A DNA stretch of 49,651 nucleotides from Site-B1 sp963722665 (GTDB taxonomy: Bacteria; Bacteroidota; Bacteroidia; Flavobacteriales; Flavobacteriaceae), in NCBI GenBank assembly GCA_963722665.1, contig CAVRNW010000034.1, positions 1 through 49,651 on the forward strand. The letters are read 5' to 3'. Under the pieces are notes generated by a model. It had not been told where the DNA came from and made no database searches. It worked only from the letters and a program-made list of their open reading frames with translations. Both the position numbers and the translations under genes were made by a program. Every line of letters starts with the position of its first letter. The first letter of the stretch is position 1. Positions 19,235 to 27,637 of this stretch are shown here, piece after piece.

Positions 19235-21778
19235 ATGGATGATAATTTTTCTCCAAGAGTAAAAGATGTTATTGCATTTAGCAAGGAAGAAGCATTGCGC
19301 TTAGGTCATGATTTTATTGGAACCGAGCACTTAATGCTTGGATTGTTGCGGGATGGAAATGGTAAAGCCATTGATATATTGAGCGCTTTGAATATTGATT
19401 TGAATCATTTAAGAAGAAAAGTTGAAATTCTGAGCCCGGCAAATCCGAACATAACTGTAACTTCAAATGAAAAAAAGAATTTACATTTAACCCGACAAGC
19501 GGAACGTGCTTTAAAAACAACCTTTTTAGAAGCAAAACTGTTTCAAAGTACAACGATAAATACGGCTCATTTACTTCTATGTATTTTAAGGAATGAAAAC
19601 GACCCAACTACAAAGTTATTGAATAAAATTAAAGTGGATTATGATAACGTTAAAGAACAATTTAAACTTATGATTACCAACGAAGACGATTATATCGATA
19701 TACCTAAAGCTGAATCTTTTGAGGATGATGCAGCCATGCCTGATGACGATTCCAAAGATAATCCGTTCAAACAACAAACGGGAAAAGCATCAAAAAAGTC
19801 TAAAACTCCTGTTTTGGATAATTTTGGCCGGGATTTAACTGTCATGGCCGAAGAAGGGAAATTAGACCCTGTAGTTGGCAGAGAAAAAGAAATTGAGCGT
19901 GTGTCTCAAATCTTAAGCCGACGAAAAAAGAACAATCCTTTGTTGATAGGAGAACCGGGTGTTGGTAAAAGTGCCATTGCCGAAGGACTCGCAGAGCGCA
20001 TTGTAAAACGAAAAGTATCCAGAATTCTATTCAATAAACGAGTGGTGACTTTGGATTTGGCCAGTTTAGTGGCTGGTACGAAATATAGAGGTCAGTTTGA
20101 AGAGCGCATGAAAGCAGTGATGAATGAACTTGAAAAAAATGAAGATATTATTTTGTTTATAGATGAAATCCATACGATAGTTGGTGCAGGTGGTGCTACC
20201 GGTAGTCTGGATGCCTCCAATATGTTCAAGCCTGCTTTGGCCAGAGGCGAAATTCAATGTGTTGGTGCAACAACTCTAGATGAATACAGACAATACATAG
20301 AGAAGGATGGAGCCCTTGAAAGAAGATTCCAAAAGGTGATCATTGAGCCTACAACGGTTGAAGAAACTATTGAAATATTAAATAACATCAAATCCAAATA
20401 CGAAGATCACCACAATGTTGAGTATACTGATGAGGCAATTGTAGCCTGTGTCAAATTGACCAACAGGTATATGACCGACAGGTTTTTACCGGATAAGGCA
20501 ATAGATGCTTTGGATGAAGCCGGCTCTCGTGTTCATATCATAAACATTGAGGTTCCTAAACAGATCATAGAATTAGAAAATAAACTTGAAGCAGTTAAGG
20601 AAACGAAGAACTCAGTTGTGAAAAAACAAAAATATGAGGAGGCTGCCCGTTTGAGAGACGACGAAAAGCGTTTAGAAAAAGATTTGTCGATCGCACAGGC
20701 AAAATGGGAAGAAGAAACCAAACTTCACAGAGAAGTTGTGACCGAAGATAATGTCGCCGATGTTGTGTCTATGATGTCCGGTATTCCTGTTAATAGAATT
20801 GCCCTGGCAGAAAGTAAAAAGCTAGCGCAATTACCTGAACTTATAAAAGGTAAAGTCATTGGACAGGATGAAGCGGTCGCTAAGGTTGTAAAGGCAATTC
20901 AACGCAACAGGGCCGGATTGAAGGATCCCAATAAGCCTATAGGTTCGTTCATATTTTTGGGTCAGACCGGAGTTGGAAAAACCCAATTGGCGAAAGTTCT
21001 TGCTCGTGAATTATTTGATAGTGCTGATGCACTAATAAGGATCGACATGAGCGAGTATATGGAGAAATTTGCGATCTCAAGACTCATTGGAGCACCTCCT
21101 GGATATGTAGGATATGAAGAAGGTGGACAACTTACTGAAAAAGTAAGACGTAAACCCTATGCCGTAATCCTGTTGGATGAAGTTGAAAAAGCACATCCTG
21201 ATGTCTTTAATATGTTGTTACAGGTTCTTGACGATGGATACCTGACAGATAGTCTTGGCAGGAAAATTGATTTTAGAAACACTATAATCATAATGACCTC
21301 TAATATAGGGTCAAGAAAATTAAAAGATTTTGGTGCCGGAGTTGGATTTGGAACTGCCTCTCAAAAAGCACAGGAGGATTCCAATGCGAGATCGGTAATT
21401 CAAAACGCCTTGAAAAAGGCCTTTGCTCCCGAGTTCTTGAACAGAATAGATGATGTAGTTATTTTCAATGCTCTTGAAAAAGAACATATCAATAAAATCA
21501 TTGATATAGAATTAGCACAATTATTTTCAAGGATTAGTGACCTAGGTTATAATTTCAAATTAACGAAAAAAGCCAAAGACTATATTGCAGATAAAGGATT
21601 TGACAAGCAATATGGCGCAAGACCTTTAAAAAGAGCCATTCAGAAATATATTGAAGATGCTTTAGCCGAAGAGATCATAGCATCCCAAATTGAAGAAGGA
21701 GACACGATCTATATGGATCTTGATAAAAAGTCTGATGAATTAACTATAAATGTCGAAAAGGCAGAAAAACCAGCCTAG
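19235..21778 (+). CDS. clpC: ATP-dependent Clp protease ATP-binding subunit ClpC
   Basis: An 847-residue AAA+ unfoldase that feeds ClpP. Order: two Clp N-domain repeats (about 1-145), an acidic linker, AAA-1 with Walker A GEPGVGKS and Walker B ILFIDEIH, a middle segment with a UVR-like motif (YEEAARLRDDEKRLE), AAA-2 with GQTGVGKTQ and VILLDEVEKAH, and a C-terminal D2-small domain. Full length, no breaks. It is divergent from gyrA and ends at a terminator. Confidence 0.94.
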   Translation: MDDNFSPRVKDVIAFSKEEALRLGHDFIGTEHLMLGLLRDGNGKAIDILSALNIDLNHLRRKVEILSPANPNITVTSNEKKNLHLTRQAERALKTTFLEAKLFQSTTINTAHLLLCILRNENDPTTKLLNKIKVDYDNVKEQFKLMITNEDDYIDIPKAESFEDDAAMPDDDSKDNPFKQQTGKASKKSKTPVLDNFGRDLTVMAEEGKLDPVVGREKEIERVSQILSRRKKNNPLLIGEPGVGKSAIAEGLAERIVKRKVSRILFNKRVVTLDLASLVAGTKYRGQFEERMKAVMNELEKNEDIILFIDEIHTIVGAGGATGSLDASNMFKPALARGEIQCVGATTLDEYRQYIEKDGALERRFQKVIIEPTTVEETIEILNNIKSKYEDHHNVEYTDEAIVACVKLTNRYMTDRFLPDKAIDALDEAGSRVHIINIEVPKQIIELENKLEAVKETKNSVVKKQKYEEAARLRDDEKRLEKDLSIAQAKWEEETKLHREVVTEDNVADVVSMMSGIPVNRIALAESKKLAQLPELIKGKVIGQDEAVAKVVKAIQRNRAGLKDPNKPIGSFIFLGQTGVGKTQLAKVLARELFDSADALIRIDMSEYMEKFAISRLIGAPPGYVGYEEGGQLTEKVRRKPYAVILLDEVEKAHPDVFNMLLQVLDDGYLTDSLGRKIDFRNTIIIMTSNIGSRKLKDFGAGVGFGTASQKAQEDSNARSVIQNALKKAFAPEFLNRIDDVVIFNALEKEHINKIIDIELAQLFSRISDLGYNFKLTKKAKDYIADKGFDKQYGARPLKRAIQKYIEDALAEEIIASQIEEGDTIYMDLDKKSDELTINVEKAEKPA

Positions 21779-21796
21779 AAATTAAATTCAACACTT

Positions 21797-21828
21797 AAAA
21801 CTCTACAATATTTGTAGAGTTTTTTTTA
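21797..21828 (+). terminator. Intrinsic terminator after clpC
   Basis: AAAACTCTACA/TGTAGAGTTTT with a short AATAT-like loop and T8. Confidence 0.9.
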
Positions 21829-21862
21829 ATCCTTTCAAAAAGTTTTACTAACTTTAATAGAA

Positions 21863-22240
21863 ATGATTAAGGTTTTTGACTTTTGCATTCTTAAATTTTA
21901 TGATAATTATGTTATAAGCATTATTAATGAAGGTGTTACAGTCTCTAAAGAGATAAGTGATAAAATAAGTGAAGCTGCTATTAATTATTATCAAGGGAAA
22001 CATTTTGTTTACATTAGCCATAGAATTCATTCTTATTCCGTTGATCCGCATATATACAAAGACGTTTCTAAAATTAAAAACCTCGCGGGATTTGTTGTTG
22101 TATCAGATACCATAAATTCTATAAAAAGTGCTCTTTTAGAGAAGATCTTTTTAGATAAACCCTTTCAAATATTCAGCAACCTGGAGGATGGAATTTTATG
22201 GGCTAACAATGTCCATGCCTTGCATAAAGAAATTAATTAA
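21863..22240 (+). CDS. Hypothetical protein, STAS/SpoIIAA-like
   Basis: A 125-residue cytoplasmic protein with no signal peptide or membrane segment. The alternating beta/alpha pattern and the end (FLDKPFQIFSNLEDGILWANNV) resemble STAS/SpoIIAA-like single-domain proteins often found in flavobacteria. That is a fold-level impression, not an assignment. It stands alone after the clpC terminator. Confidence 0.6.
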   Translation: MIKVFDFCILKFYDNYVISIINEGVTVSKEISDKISEAAINYYQGKHFVYISHRIHSYSVDPHIYKDVSKIKNLAGFVVVSDTINSIKSALLEKIFLDKPFQIFSNLEDGILWANNVHALHKEIN

Positions 22241-22319
22241 AAATTCATCTTAAATATAACAAGTTTCCTGATCACCTATAATTTGAAAATTCAATTTTAA
22301 TAATCATTAATAATAGCAT

Positions 22320-22706
22320 ATGTCCTCTTTACGAAAAATTTGGTTAGGCATATTAACCTTTTTACCATTTGCTCTATTCATAATATATCTCACTTTGTTC
22401 TTTACAATATTTTTAGAGAGTATTCATCATCTGGAACAAAACCATCACGACGAATTTCCCATTACCTTCATCAGGGATTTGTTCTTAGTGTTCATCCCAC
22501 TTGTCGTGGCAGGTATCATTTCATTGATCATTACCATTTACTACATTGTTCATGCAAATAATAATGTAAAGAATGATACGGCTAAAAAGATCATGTGGAC
22601 AGTCATCTTGATCTTTGTAAGCAGCATTGGCTGCCTGGTTTACTATTTTGTTGAGATCTTACCGAGCACTAATCAGTTAAATGATTCCCATGCTGTAAAT
22701 GAATAG
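22320..22706 (+). CDS. Small membrane protein, possibly PLDc_N-like
   Basis: A 128-residue protein with three predicted membrane segments (about 8-30, 52-74 and 88-108). The last helix (KIMWTVILIFVSSIGCLVYYFV) recalls the PLDc_N membrane domain. Its final eight bases overlap the start of the following zinc-finger gene, so they are translated together. Function unknown. Confidence 0.65.
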   Translation: MSSLRKIWLGILTFLPFALFIIYLTLFFTIFLESIHHLEQNHHDEFPITFIRDLFLVFIPLVVAGIISLIITIYYIVHANNNVKNDTAKKIMWTVILIFVSSIGCLVYYFVEILPSTNQLNDSHAVNE

Positions 22707-23031
22707 AAAAGAACTAAAGAAAATAGAAACTCTCATCAGGGCTGAAATCGACCGAACTATTCAATCCATTAAAAGTTACAAGGAGCTTACTAAACCCATA
22801 GCACCTGAAAATGCCATTGGACGTATTTCCAGAATGGATGCTATCAATAACAAATCGGTCAATGACGCTGCCTTAAAAAAGGCGGAGCAAAAACTTAAGA
22901 ATTTGGAAATTGCCTTATCCAATCTTAATGAACCGGATTTTGGAATTTGTGCACGGTGTAACAAATCAATTCCTAAAGGCAGGATCATGTTAATGCCTCA
23001 TTCCCGGTTTTGTGTCAATTGCGCCAGTTAA
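22699..23031 (+). CDS. TraR/DksA-type zinc finger protein
   Basis: A 110-residue protein: an N-terminal coiled-coil (about 5-75) and a C-terminal C4 zinc finger, CARCNKSIP...RFCVNCAS. DksA-like proteins bind in the secondary channel of RNA polymerase. This short form lacks an obvious acidic DxxDxA coiled-coil tip, so regulator activity is not assured. It overlaps the upstream membrane-protein gene. Confidence 0.82.
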   Translation: MNRKELKKIETLIRAEIDRTIQSIKSYKELTKPIAPENAIGRISRMDAINNKSVNDAALKKAEQKLKNLEIALSNLNEPDFGICARCNKSIPKGRIMLMPHSRFCVNCAS

Positions 23032-23038
23032 ATAGATA

Positions 23039-24550
23039 TTAACCTAATAATTCTTCACTGTCAACCGTTAAATTCTGCATAAATTTAATGGATGCAGTAA
23101 TTGCATAATGCAACACTTCGTCCTCATTAATAAATGGCACTTCGTCGCGGTAGGCTTTAAGAAACATTTCAAGAAAATGTGAAGACTTCAATGGAGACCT
23201 AAAAGCTAATGCCTGTGAGGCATTTAACAACTCAATGGCTAAAATCCGTTCAACATTTTCGATCACTTTGTAGGCCTGCGTTGCGGCATTAGCACCCATA
23301 CTTACGTGATCTTCCTGACCATTACAAGACACAATGCTATCAACACTTGCGGGAGTGGATAACTGCTTATTGGCACTTACAATACTGGCAGCAGTATATT
23401 GAGGAATCATAAAGCCGGAATTTAATCCCGGATTATCTACCAAAAATGGAGGTAATCCCCTTAACCCTGAAACCAATTGAAAGGTTCTCCTTTCCGATAT
23501 ATCTCCAAGTTCTGCCATGGCAATTTTTAGAAAATCAAAACCCAGTGCCAGTGGCTGACCATGAAAATTTCCTCCTGAGATGATCATGTCATCCTTGGCG
23601 AAAATATTAGGATTGTCAGTTACCGAATTTATTTCTGTTTTAAAGGTCTTTAGAACAAATTCCAAAGTGTCTTTTGTGGCTCCGTGTACTTGCGGAATAC
23701 ATCTAAATGAATATGGGTCCTGAACATGCTTTTTATCTTGCATGATCAACTCACTATCAGTCAAAAATTCCCTGATTCTAGCGGCTGTTTTTAACTGTCC
23801 GTTATGAGGTCTGACCAAATGAACAATTTCATTAAATGGCTCAATACGTCCATCAAAAGCATCAAGAGATAAACTACCGATAAGATCAGAGAGATATGAT
23901 AATTTAAAGGATTTTAAAAGTAAATATACTCCATAGGCACTCATAAATTGAGTTCCGTTCAACAAAGCCAGTCCTTCTTTGGATCTTAATTTTATGGGTT
24001 CCCAACCAAATTTAGCCAATACCTTATCACTGGACATTCTTTTTTCTTTGAATAATACCTCTCCTTTCCCAATTAACGGTAAGCATAAATGGGCCAATGG
24101 TGCCAAATCTCCCGAAGCTCCCAGTGAGCCTTGAGTATATACAACAGGAAGAATGTCATTATTATAAAAATCGATTAGCCGTTCAACTGTTTGTAACTGT
24201 ATTCCTGAATGCCCATAGCTCAAAGATTGTATCTTAAAAAGCATCATGAGCTTTACAATATCATGTGGAACTTCTTCTCCTGTACCACAAGCATGTGACA
24301 TGACCAGGTTTTCTTGAAGTTTCGTCAGGTTCTCATTTGATACCTTTACATTATAAAGCGACCCAAAACCTGTATTTATCCCATAAAAAGGAGCATCGCT
24401 CTTTTTTAGAACATTATCTAAATAATCCCGGCATTCTGTTATTTTTTGTTTGGATTCAGGGGATAATTCCAGTTTTTTTTGTTCCGATAATATGGACGAT
24501 ATTTTAAATAAATCCAGAGTTTCGGAATTGATGTAATGAATATTTTTCAT
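23039..24550 (-). CDS. hutH: Histidine ammonia-lyase
   Basis: About 503 residues when started at MKNIHYINSETLDL (24550); an ATG seven codons earlier is less likely. The enzyme deaminates histidine to urocanate. The Ala-Ser-Gly triad that forms the MIO cofactor is present in GSLGASGDLAPLAH, with NGTQFMSAYG and FHGQPLALGFDF as further family motifs. No other hut gene lies nearby, so either the pathway is dispersed or the enzyme belongs to the wider MIO aromatic lyase family. It is convergent with the zinc-finger gene, seven bases apart. Confidence 0.9.
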   Translation of the reverse strand: MKNIHYINSETLDLFKISSILSEQKKLELSPESKQKITECRDYLDNVLKKSDAPFYGINTGFGSLYNVKVSNENLTKLQENLVMSHACGTGEEVPHDIVKLMMLFKIQSLSYGHSGIQLQTVERLIDFYNNDILPVVYTQGSLGASGDLAPLAHLCLPLIGKGEVLFKEKRMSSDKVLAKFGWEPIKLRSKEGLALLNGTQFMSAYGVYLLLKSFKLSYLSDLIGSLSLDAFDGRIEPFNEIVHLVRPHNGQLKTAARIREFLTDSELIMQDKKHVQDPYSFRCIPQVHGATKDTLEFVLKTFKTEINSVTDNPNIFAKDDMIISGGNFHGQPLALGFDFLKIAMAELGDISERRTFQLVSGLRGLPPFLVDNPGLNSGFMIPQYTAASIVSANKQLSTPASVDSIVSCNGQEDHVSMGANAATQAYKVIENVERILAIELLNASQALAFRSPLKSSHFLEMFLKAYRDEVPFINEDEVLHYAITASIKFMQNLTVDSEELLG

Positions 24551-24647
24551 AGAGATAGACTGACAAGCCAAAAGTCATCATTTAACTAAAAATAAGCAAG
24601 AAATGTTAATAATTAATAAATACTTATCCTTTAAATTAAGAATCATT

Positions 24648-24655
24648 TATCTTTG
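24648..24655 (+). promoter_or_regulatory. -7 element TATCTTTG of the TlpA-like gene
   Basis: A perfect TAnnTTTG match 22 bases before the start codon. No clear -33 TTTG is seen. Confidence 0.55.
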
Positions 24656-24676
24656 GCCCTTTAAAAACTCCAAAAT

Positions 24677-25714
24677 ATGAAAAAAATATTGACAGTATTA
24701 CTACTTGTTTTTGCGATTCTGGCATGTAAACAAGAACCAAAGGATTATGTGACCTTATCAGGTAAAATTTTAAATCCACATGACAGTAAAATAATTACTG
24801 TTTTCACAGGAAAGGACACTCAAAAGGATATTAAACTTAATGATGACGGCACCTTTAGTGATACTTTAAAAATAAAAGAGGCTGGTAACTTCACTTTTAA
24901 ACATGGTGAAGAATATGGTCAAGTATATCTTAAAAACAATGAAGATATGAGCTTTACCCTTGACAATGAAATGTTTGATGAAACATTAATTTTTAAAGGT
25001 GTTAATGCCGATAGAAACAATTTTTCTATTCAAAATAGTTTGTTGGCTGGTAAGTATTTAAATGAAGCAATCGATTTACCCGAGAATAAATTCAATGAAG
25101 CAATAAACAATTTTAAAGGTGCATTTGAAACCCTTAAAACTGAATATTCATCCCTTGATGAAGCATTTTTTAATGAACAAAACGAGAACGTTAATAAAAT
25201 AATAAAGAATTATACAGACTATTATCAATCTAAATTGGCCATGCGTTCAGAGTTCCGTTCCGGTTCTCCTTCACCATCTTTTGATGGATATGAAAACTAC
25301 AAGGGTGGTACAACTTCTCTAGCAGATCTAAAAGGAAAGTATGTGTATGCTGATATTTGGGCAACCTGGTGTGGACCTTGCAAAGCTGAAATTCCTTCAT
25401 TAAAGAAATTAGAAAAATCATATCATGGTAAAAACATCGAGTTTGTAAGTATCTCTGTTGATGATGGCAGAGGTTATAAAGGTGATGCTACGGCTGCAAA
25501 AGAAGGCTGGAAAAAAATGATTGTCGAAAAGGATTTAACCGGAGTGCAATTAATTACCCCTGAAGGCTTTAAAAGTAAATTTATAAGAGATTATAAGATC
25601 AATAGTATACCTAGATTTATTTTAATTGACCCTCAAGGTAATATTGTTAATGCTGATGCTCCAAGACCATCGAGCTCTGCTTTGACAGAATTGTTTGATT
25701 TTTTGAAAATTTAA
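24677..25714 (+). CDS. TlpA-like thioredoxin-fold lipoprotein with DUF4369-like domain
   Basis: A 345-residue protein with a lipoprotein signal (MKKILTVLLLVFAILAC, Cys17), an N-terminal DUF4369-like beta domain (about 25-120), a helical linker and a C-terminal thioredoxin domain with WATWCGPCK. It probably acts as a membrane-anchored periplasmic thiol reductase or oxidoreductase. These proteins are very common in Bacteroidota and their substrates are rarely known. It ends at a bidirectional terminator shared with the gene on the other strand. Confidence 0.88.
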   Translation: MKKILTVLLLVFAILACKQEPKDYVTLSGKILNPHDSKIITVFTGKDTQKDIKLNDDGTFSDTLKIKEAGNFTFKHGEEYGQVYLKNNEDMSFTLDNEMFDETLIFKGVNADRNNFSIQNSLLAGKYLNEAIDLPENKFNEAINNFKGAFETLKTEYSSLDEAFFNEQNENVNKIIKNYTDYYQSKLAMRSEFRSGSPSPSFDGYENYKGGTTSLADLKGKYVYADIWATWCGPCKAEIPSLKKLEKSYHGKNIEFVSISVDDGRGYKGDATAAKEGWKKMIVEKDLTGVQLITPEGFKSKFIRDYKINSIPRFILIDPQGNIVNADAPRPSSSALTELFDFLKI

Positions 25715-25729
25715 AATATAAATTCCTCT

Positions 25730-25760
25730 AAAAAAAGCCGCTTTAAGAGCGGCTTTTTTT
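25730..25760. terminator. Bidirectional intrinsic terminator
   Basis: GCCGCT/AGCGGC stem with short loop TTAAG, flanked by A7 and T7; separates the convergent TlpA-like and nnr genes and touches the stop of the latter. Confidence 0.9.
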
Positions 25761-27360
25761 ATACATACAATTTTTCTTCGCCATCTTTTCCATCTTTATC
25801 CTTTTTCTTTTCATCCTTTTCATCCTTTTCAGGTTTAACAGGTTGTTCCGGTTCTATGAAAAGATCCATGTAAGCATTTTTTAAGCAGGATATCACATCA
25901 CTGGCTATTAAACTTTGATAACCATGAGTTTCTACTGCTATATCCGCCGATTTACCATGTAAATAGTTTCCAAAAATCGCTGCGGCTAAAGGTTCATATC
26001 CCTGAGATATCAATCCTGTTATTACACCGGTCAGAACATCGCCGCTTCCTGCTGTTGCCAATCCGGGATTACCCGTTGTATTAATATGTAATTTATCCTT
26101 AAAAACTGTGATGGTATTTGCGCCTTTAATGACAACAATGACTTTATATTTATTAGAAAAAGCCGAGGTCTTTTTAAGTTTGTCAAAATCATCTTTCCAT
26201 TTCCCTATCAGTCGTTCCAACTCCTTAGGGTGTGGTGTCAAAACTGAGTTTTCAGGAAGTAATTTCAATAATGCTTTCTTTTTAGCTAAAATATTTAAAC
26301 CATCAGCATCTATGACTAAGGGCGCCTTATTACTTTTTAAAAAGGTTTCAAATGCGTTAATGGTCTTTGAATTTGTTCCAACTCCTACTCCAATTCCAAT
26401 AACAGTGGGCTCTATTTCAAATTTAATGTTGGTCAATATATTAACATCATCATCTGTAATAACCATAGCCTCAGGAAGAGCAGTTTGCAAAACAGAATAA
26501 CCGCATTTTGGCACTAAGGCAGTTACCAAACCGGCACCAGTAGTTAAGGCCGCCCGACTTGCCAAAACAACCGACCCTATTTTACCATAGCTCCCTCCTA
26601 TTAGCAAGCTGTGACCATAAGTACCTTTATGGTCAAATTTCTCTCTTGGTTTATAAAGTGGCAGGACCTCATGTTTACCTATAAGTTCAGCTTTTGTTTC
26701 TGTGGTCATAAGATATTCCGGATCAATACCAATATCCAGAATTTCCCATTGAATGGTATATTTACCTGTATCAGGTAAAAAGAACACTAATTTTGGTATT
26801 TGAAAGCTCAACGTATAATCGGCCCAAACCACTCCATTCTCATCTTCAGGAACCTTGTCTGCATAGAGTCCGGAAGGCATATCAATAGATAATGTAAATG
26901 CTTTTGATGCCCTAAAATGTTGAAACAAGGCTTTAACCCATTTATCAGCGGGCCTGTTTAGTCCAATTCCAAAAACAGCATCAACAATAATATCATCTTG
27001 ACCTATTGATGGGAACTCTTCTTTGCAAGTTAGCAAATCCGGCCAGTCCTTAGTAACATTTTTAATCCGGTCATAATTGACCAAAAAATCCTTTGATCGC
27101 TTTTCACTGCAATTAACAACATAAGTCTTGACATTGTAGCCATGAGTGATCAAGTGTCTTGATAAAACTAAACCATCTCCACCGTTATTTCCAATACCGC
27201 AAAAAACATGAATTGGTACTTGAGCTCCCTGCATTCTTGATTCCATCCAATTAAAAATTTGAATGCCTGCTCTCTCCATAAGGTCTGCAGATGATATCTT
27301 TTGCTTTTTAACAGTCAACCTGTCAGCCTCATATATTTGTTCTTTAGAAAATAGTTTCAC
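25759..27360 (-). CDS. nnr: Bifunctional NAD(P)H-hydrate epimerase / ADP-dependent NAD(P)H-hydrate dehydratase
   Basis: A 533-residue fusion that repairs hydrated NAD(P)H. The N-terminal YjeF_N epimerase domain (about 1-215) has GIGNNGGDGLVLSRHL; the C-terminal ribokinase-like dehydratase domain (about 225-500) has GSYGKIGSVVLASRAAL, VIDADGLN, TPHPKELERL and NTTGNPGLATAGSGDVLTG. The C-terminus carries an unusual Lys/Asp/Glu-rich tail of about 25 residues (KDEKDEKKKDKDGKDGEE), probably disordered. The domain order matches the usual fused form. Confidence 0.92.
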   Translation of the reverse strand: MKLFSKEQIYEADRLTVKKQKISSADLMERAGIQIFNWMESRMQGAQVPIHVFCGIGNNGGDGLVLSRHLITHGYNVKTYVVNCSEKRSKDFLVNYDRIKNVTKDWPDLLTCKEEFPSIGQDDIIVDAVFGIGLNRPADKWVKALFQHFRASKAFTLSIDMPSGLYADKVPEDENGVVWADYTLSFQIPKLVFFLPDTGKYTIQWEILDIGIDPEYLMTTETKAELIGKHEVLPLYKPREKFDHKGTYGHSLLIGGSYGKIGSVVLASRAALTTGAGLVTALVPKCGYSVLQTALPEAMVITDDDVNILTNIKFEIEPTVIGIGVGVGTNSKTINAFETFLKSNKAPLVIDADGLNILAKKKALLKLLPENSVLTPHPKELERLIGKWKDDFDKLKKTSAFSNKYKVIVVIKGANTITVFKDKLHINTTGNPGLATAGSGDVLTGVITGLISQGYEPLAAAIFGNYLHGKSADIAVETHGYQSLIASDVISCLKNAYMDLFIEPEQPVKPEKDEKDEKKKDKDGKDGEEKLYV

Positions 27361-27447
27361 CAGATTGTGTTTTTGCTAAATATTATATCATAATTTTATT
27401 AAGTTCCTAAAAAGACAATTATTGTTTTTTTATTAGAGTAAATGTAA

Positions 27448-27455
27448 TACTTTTG
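27448..27455 (+). promoter_or_regulatory. -7 element TACTTTTG of the thr operon
   Basis: A perfect TAnnTTTG match, with TTG at 27422-27424 as a possible -33 element. The predicted start would be near 27462, just before the candidate leader peptide. Confidence 0.5.
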
Positions 27456-27473
27456 ACTAGTATAGCACAAAAA

Positions 27474-27560
27474 ATGAATGATTTAAACAACATGATCAAC
27501 TTGAATTATATTTCTGTTTTTGGAGCAGCTATCACTATTATAACCCTTAGGGGTGATTAA
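27474..27560 (+). CDS. Candidate threonine/isoleucine leader peptide upstream of thrA
   Basis: A 28-codon frame starting ATG at 27474 and ending TAA at 27558-27560. The last ten residues read AITIITLRGD, so three Ile and two Thr codons lie together just before the stop. It begins about 12 bases after the predicted start of transcription and ends 77 bases before thrA. Ribosome stalling at scarce Thr/Ile is the classical signal for attenuation of thr operons in enterics. A following terminator hairpin is not obvious, though ACCCTTAGGGGT (27543-27554) is self-complementary. This is inference from codon content and position. Confidence 0.5.
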   Translation: MNDLNNMINLNYISVFGAAITIITLRGD

Positions 27561-27637
27561 TAATATACCATCCGTCCTATCTGTAAATTTTATTGCAGAA
27601 ATCTAAAAACATCTATTTATATTTAAGGCATTCAAAA

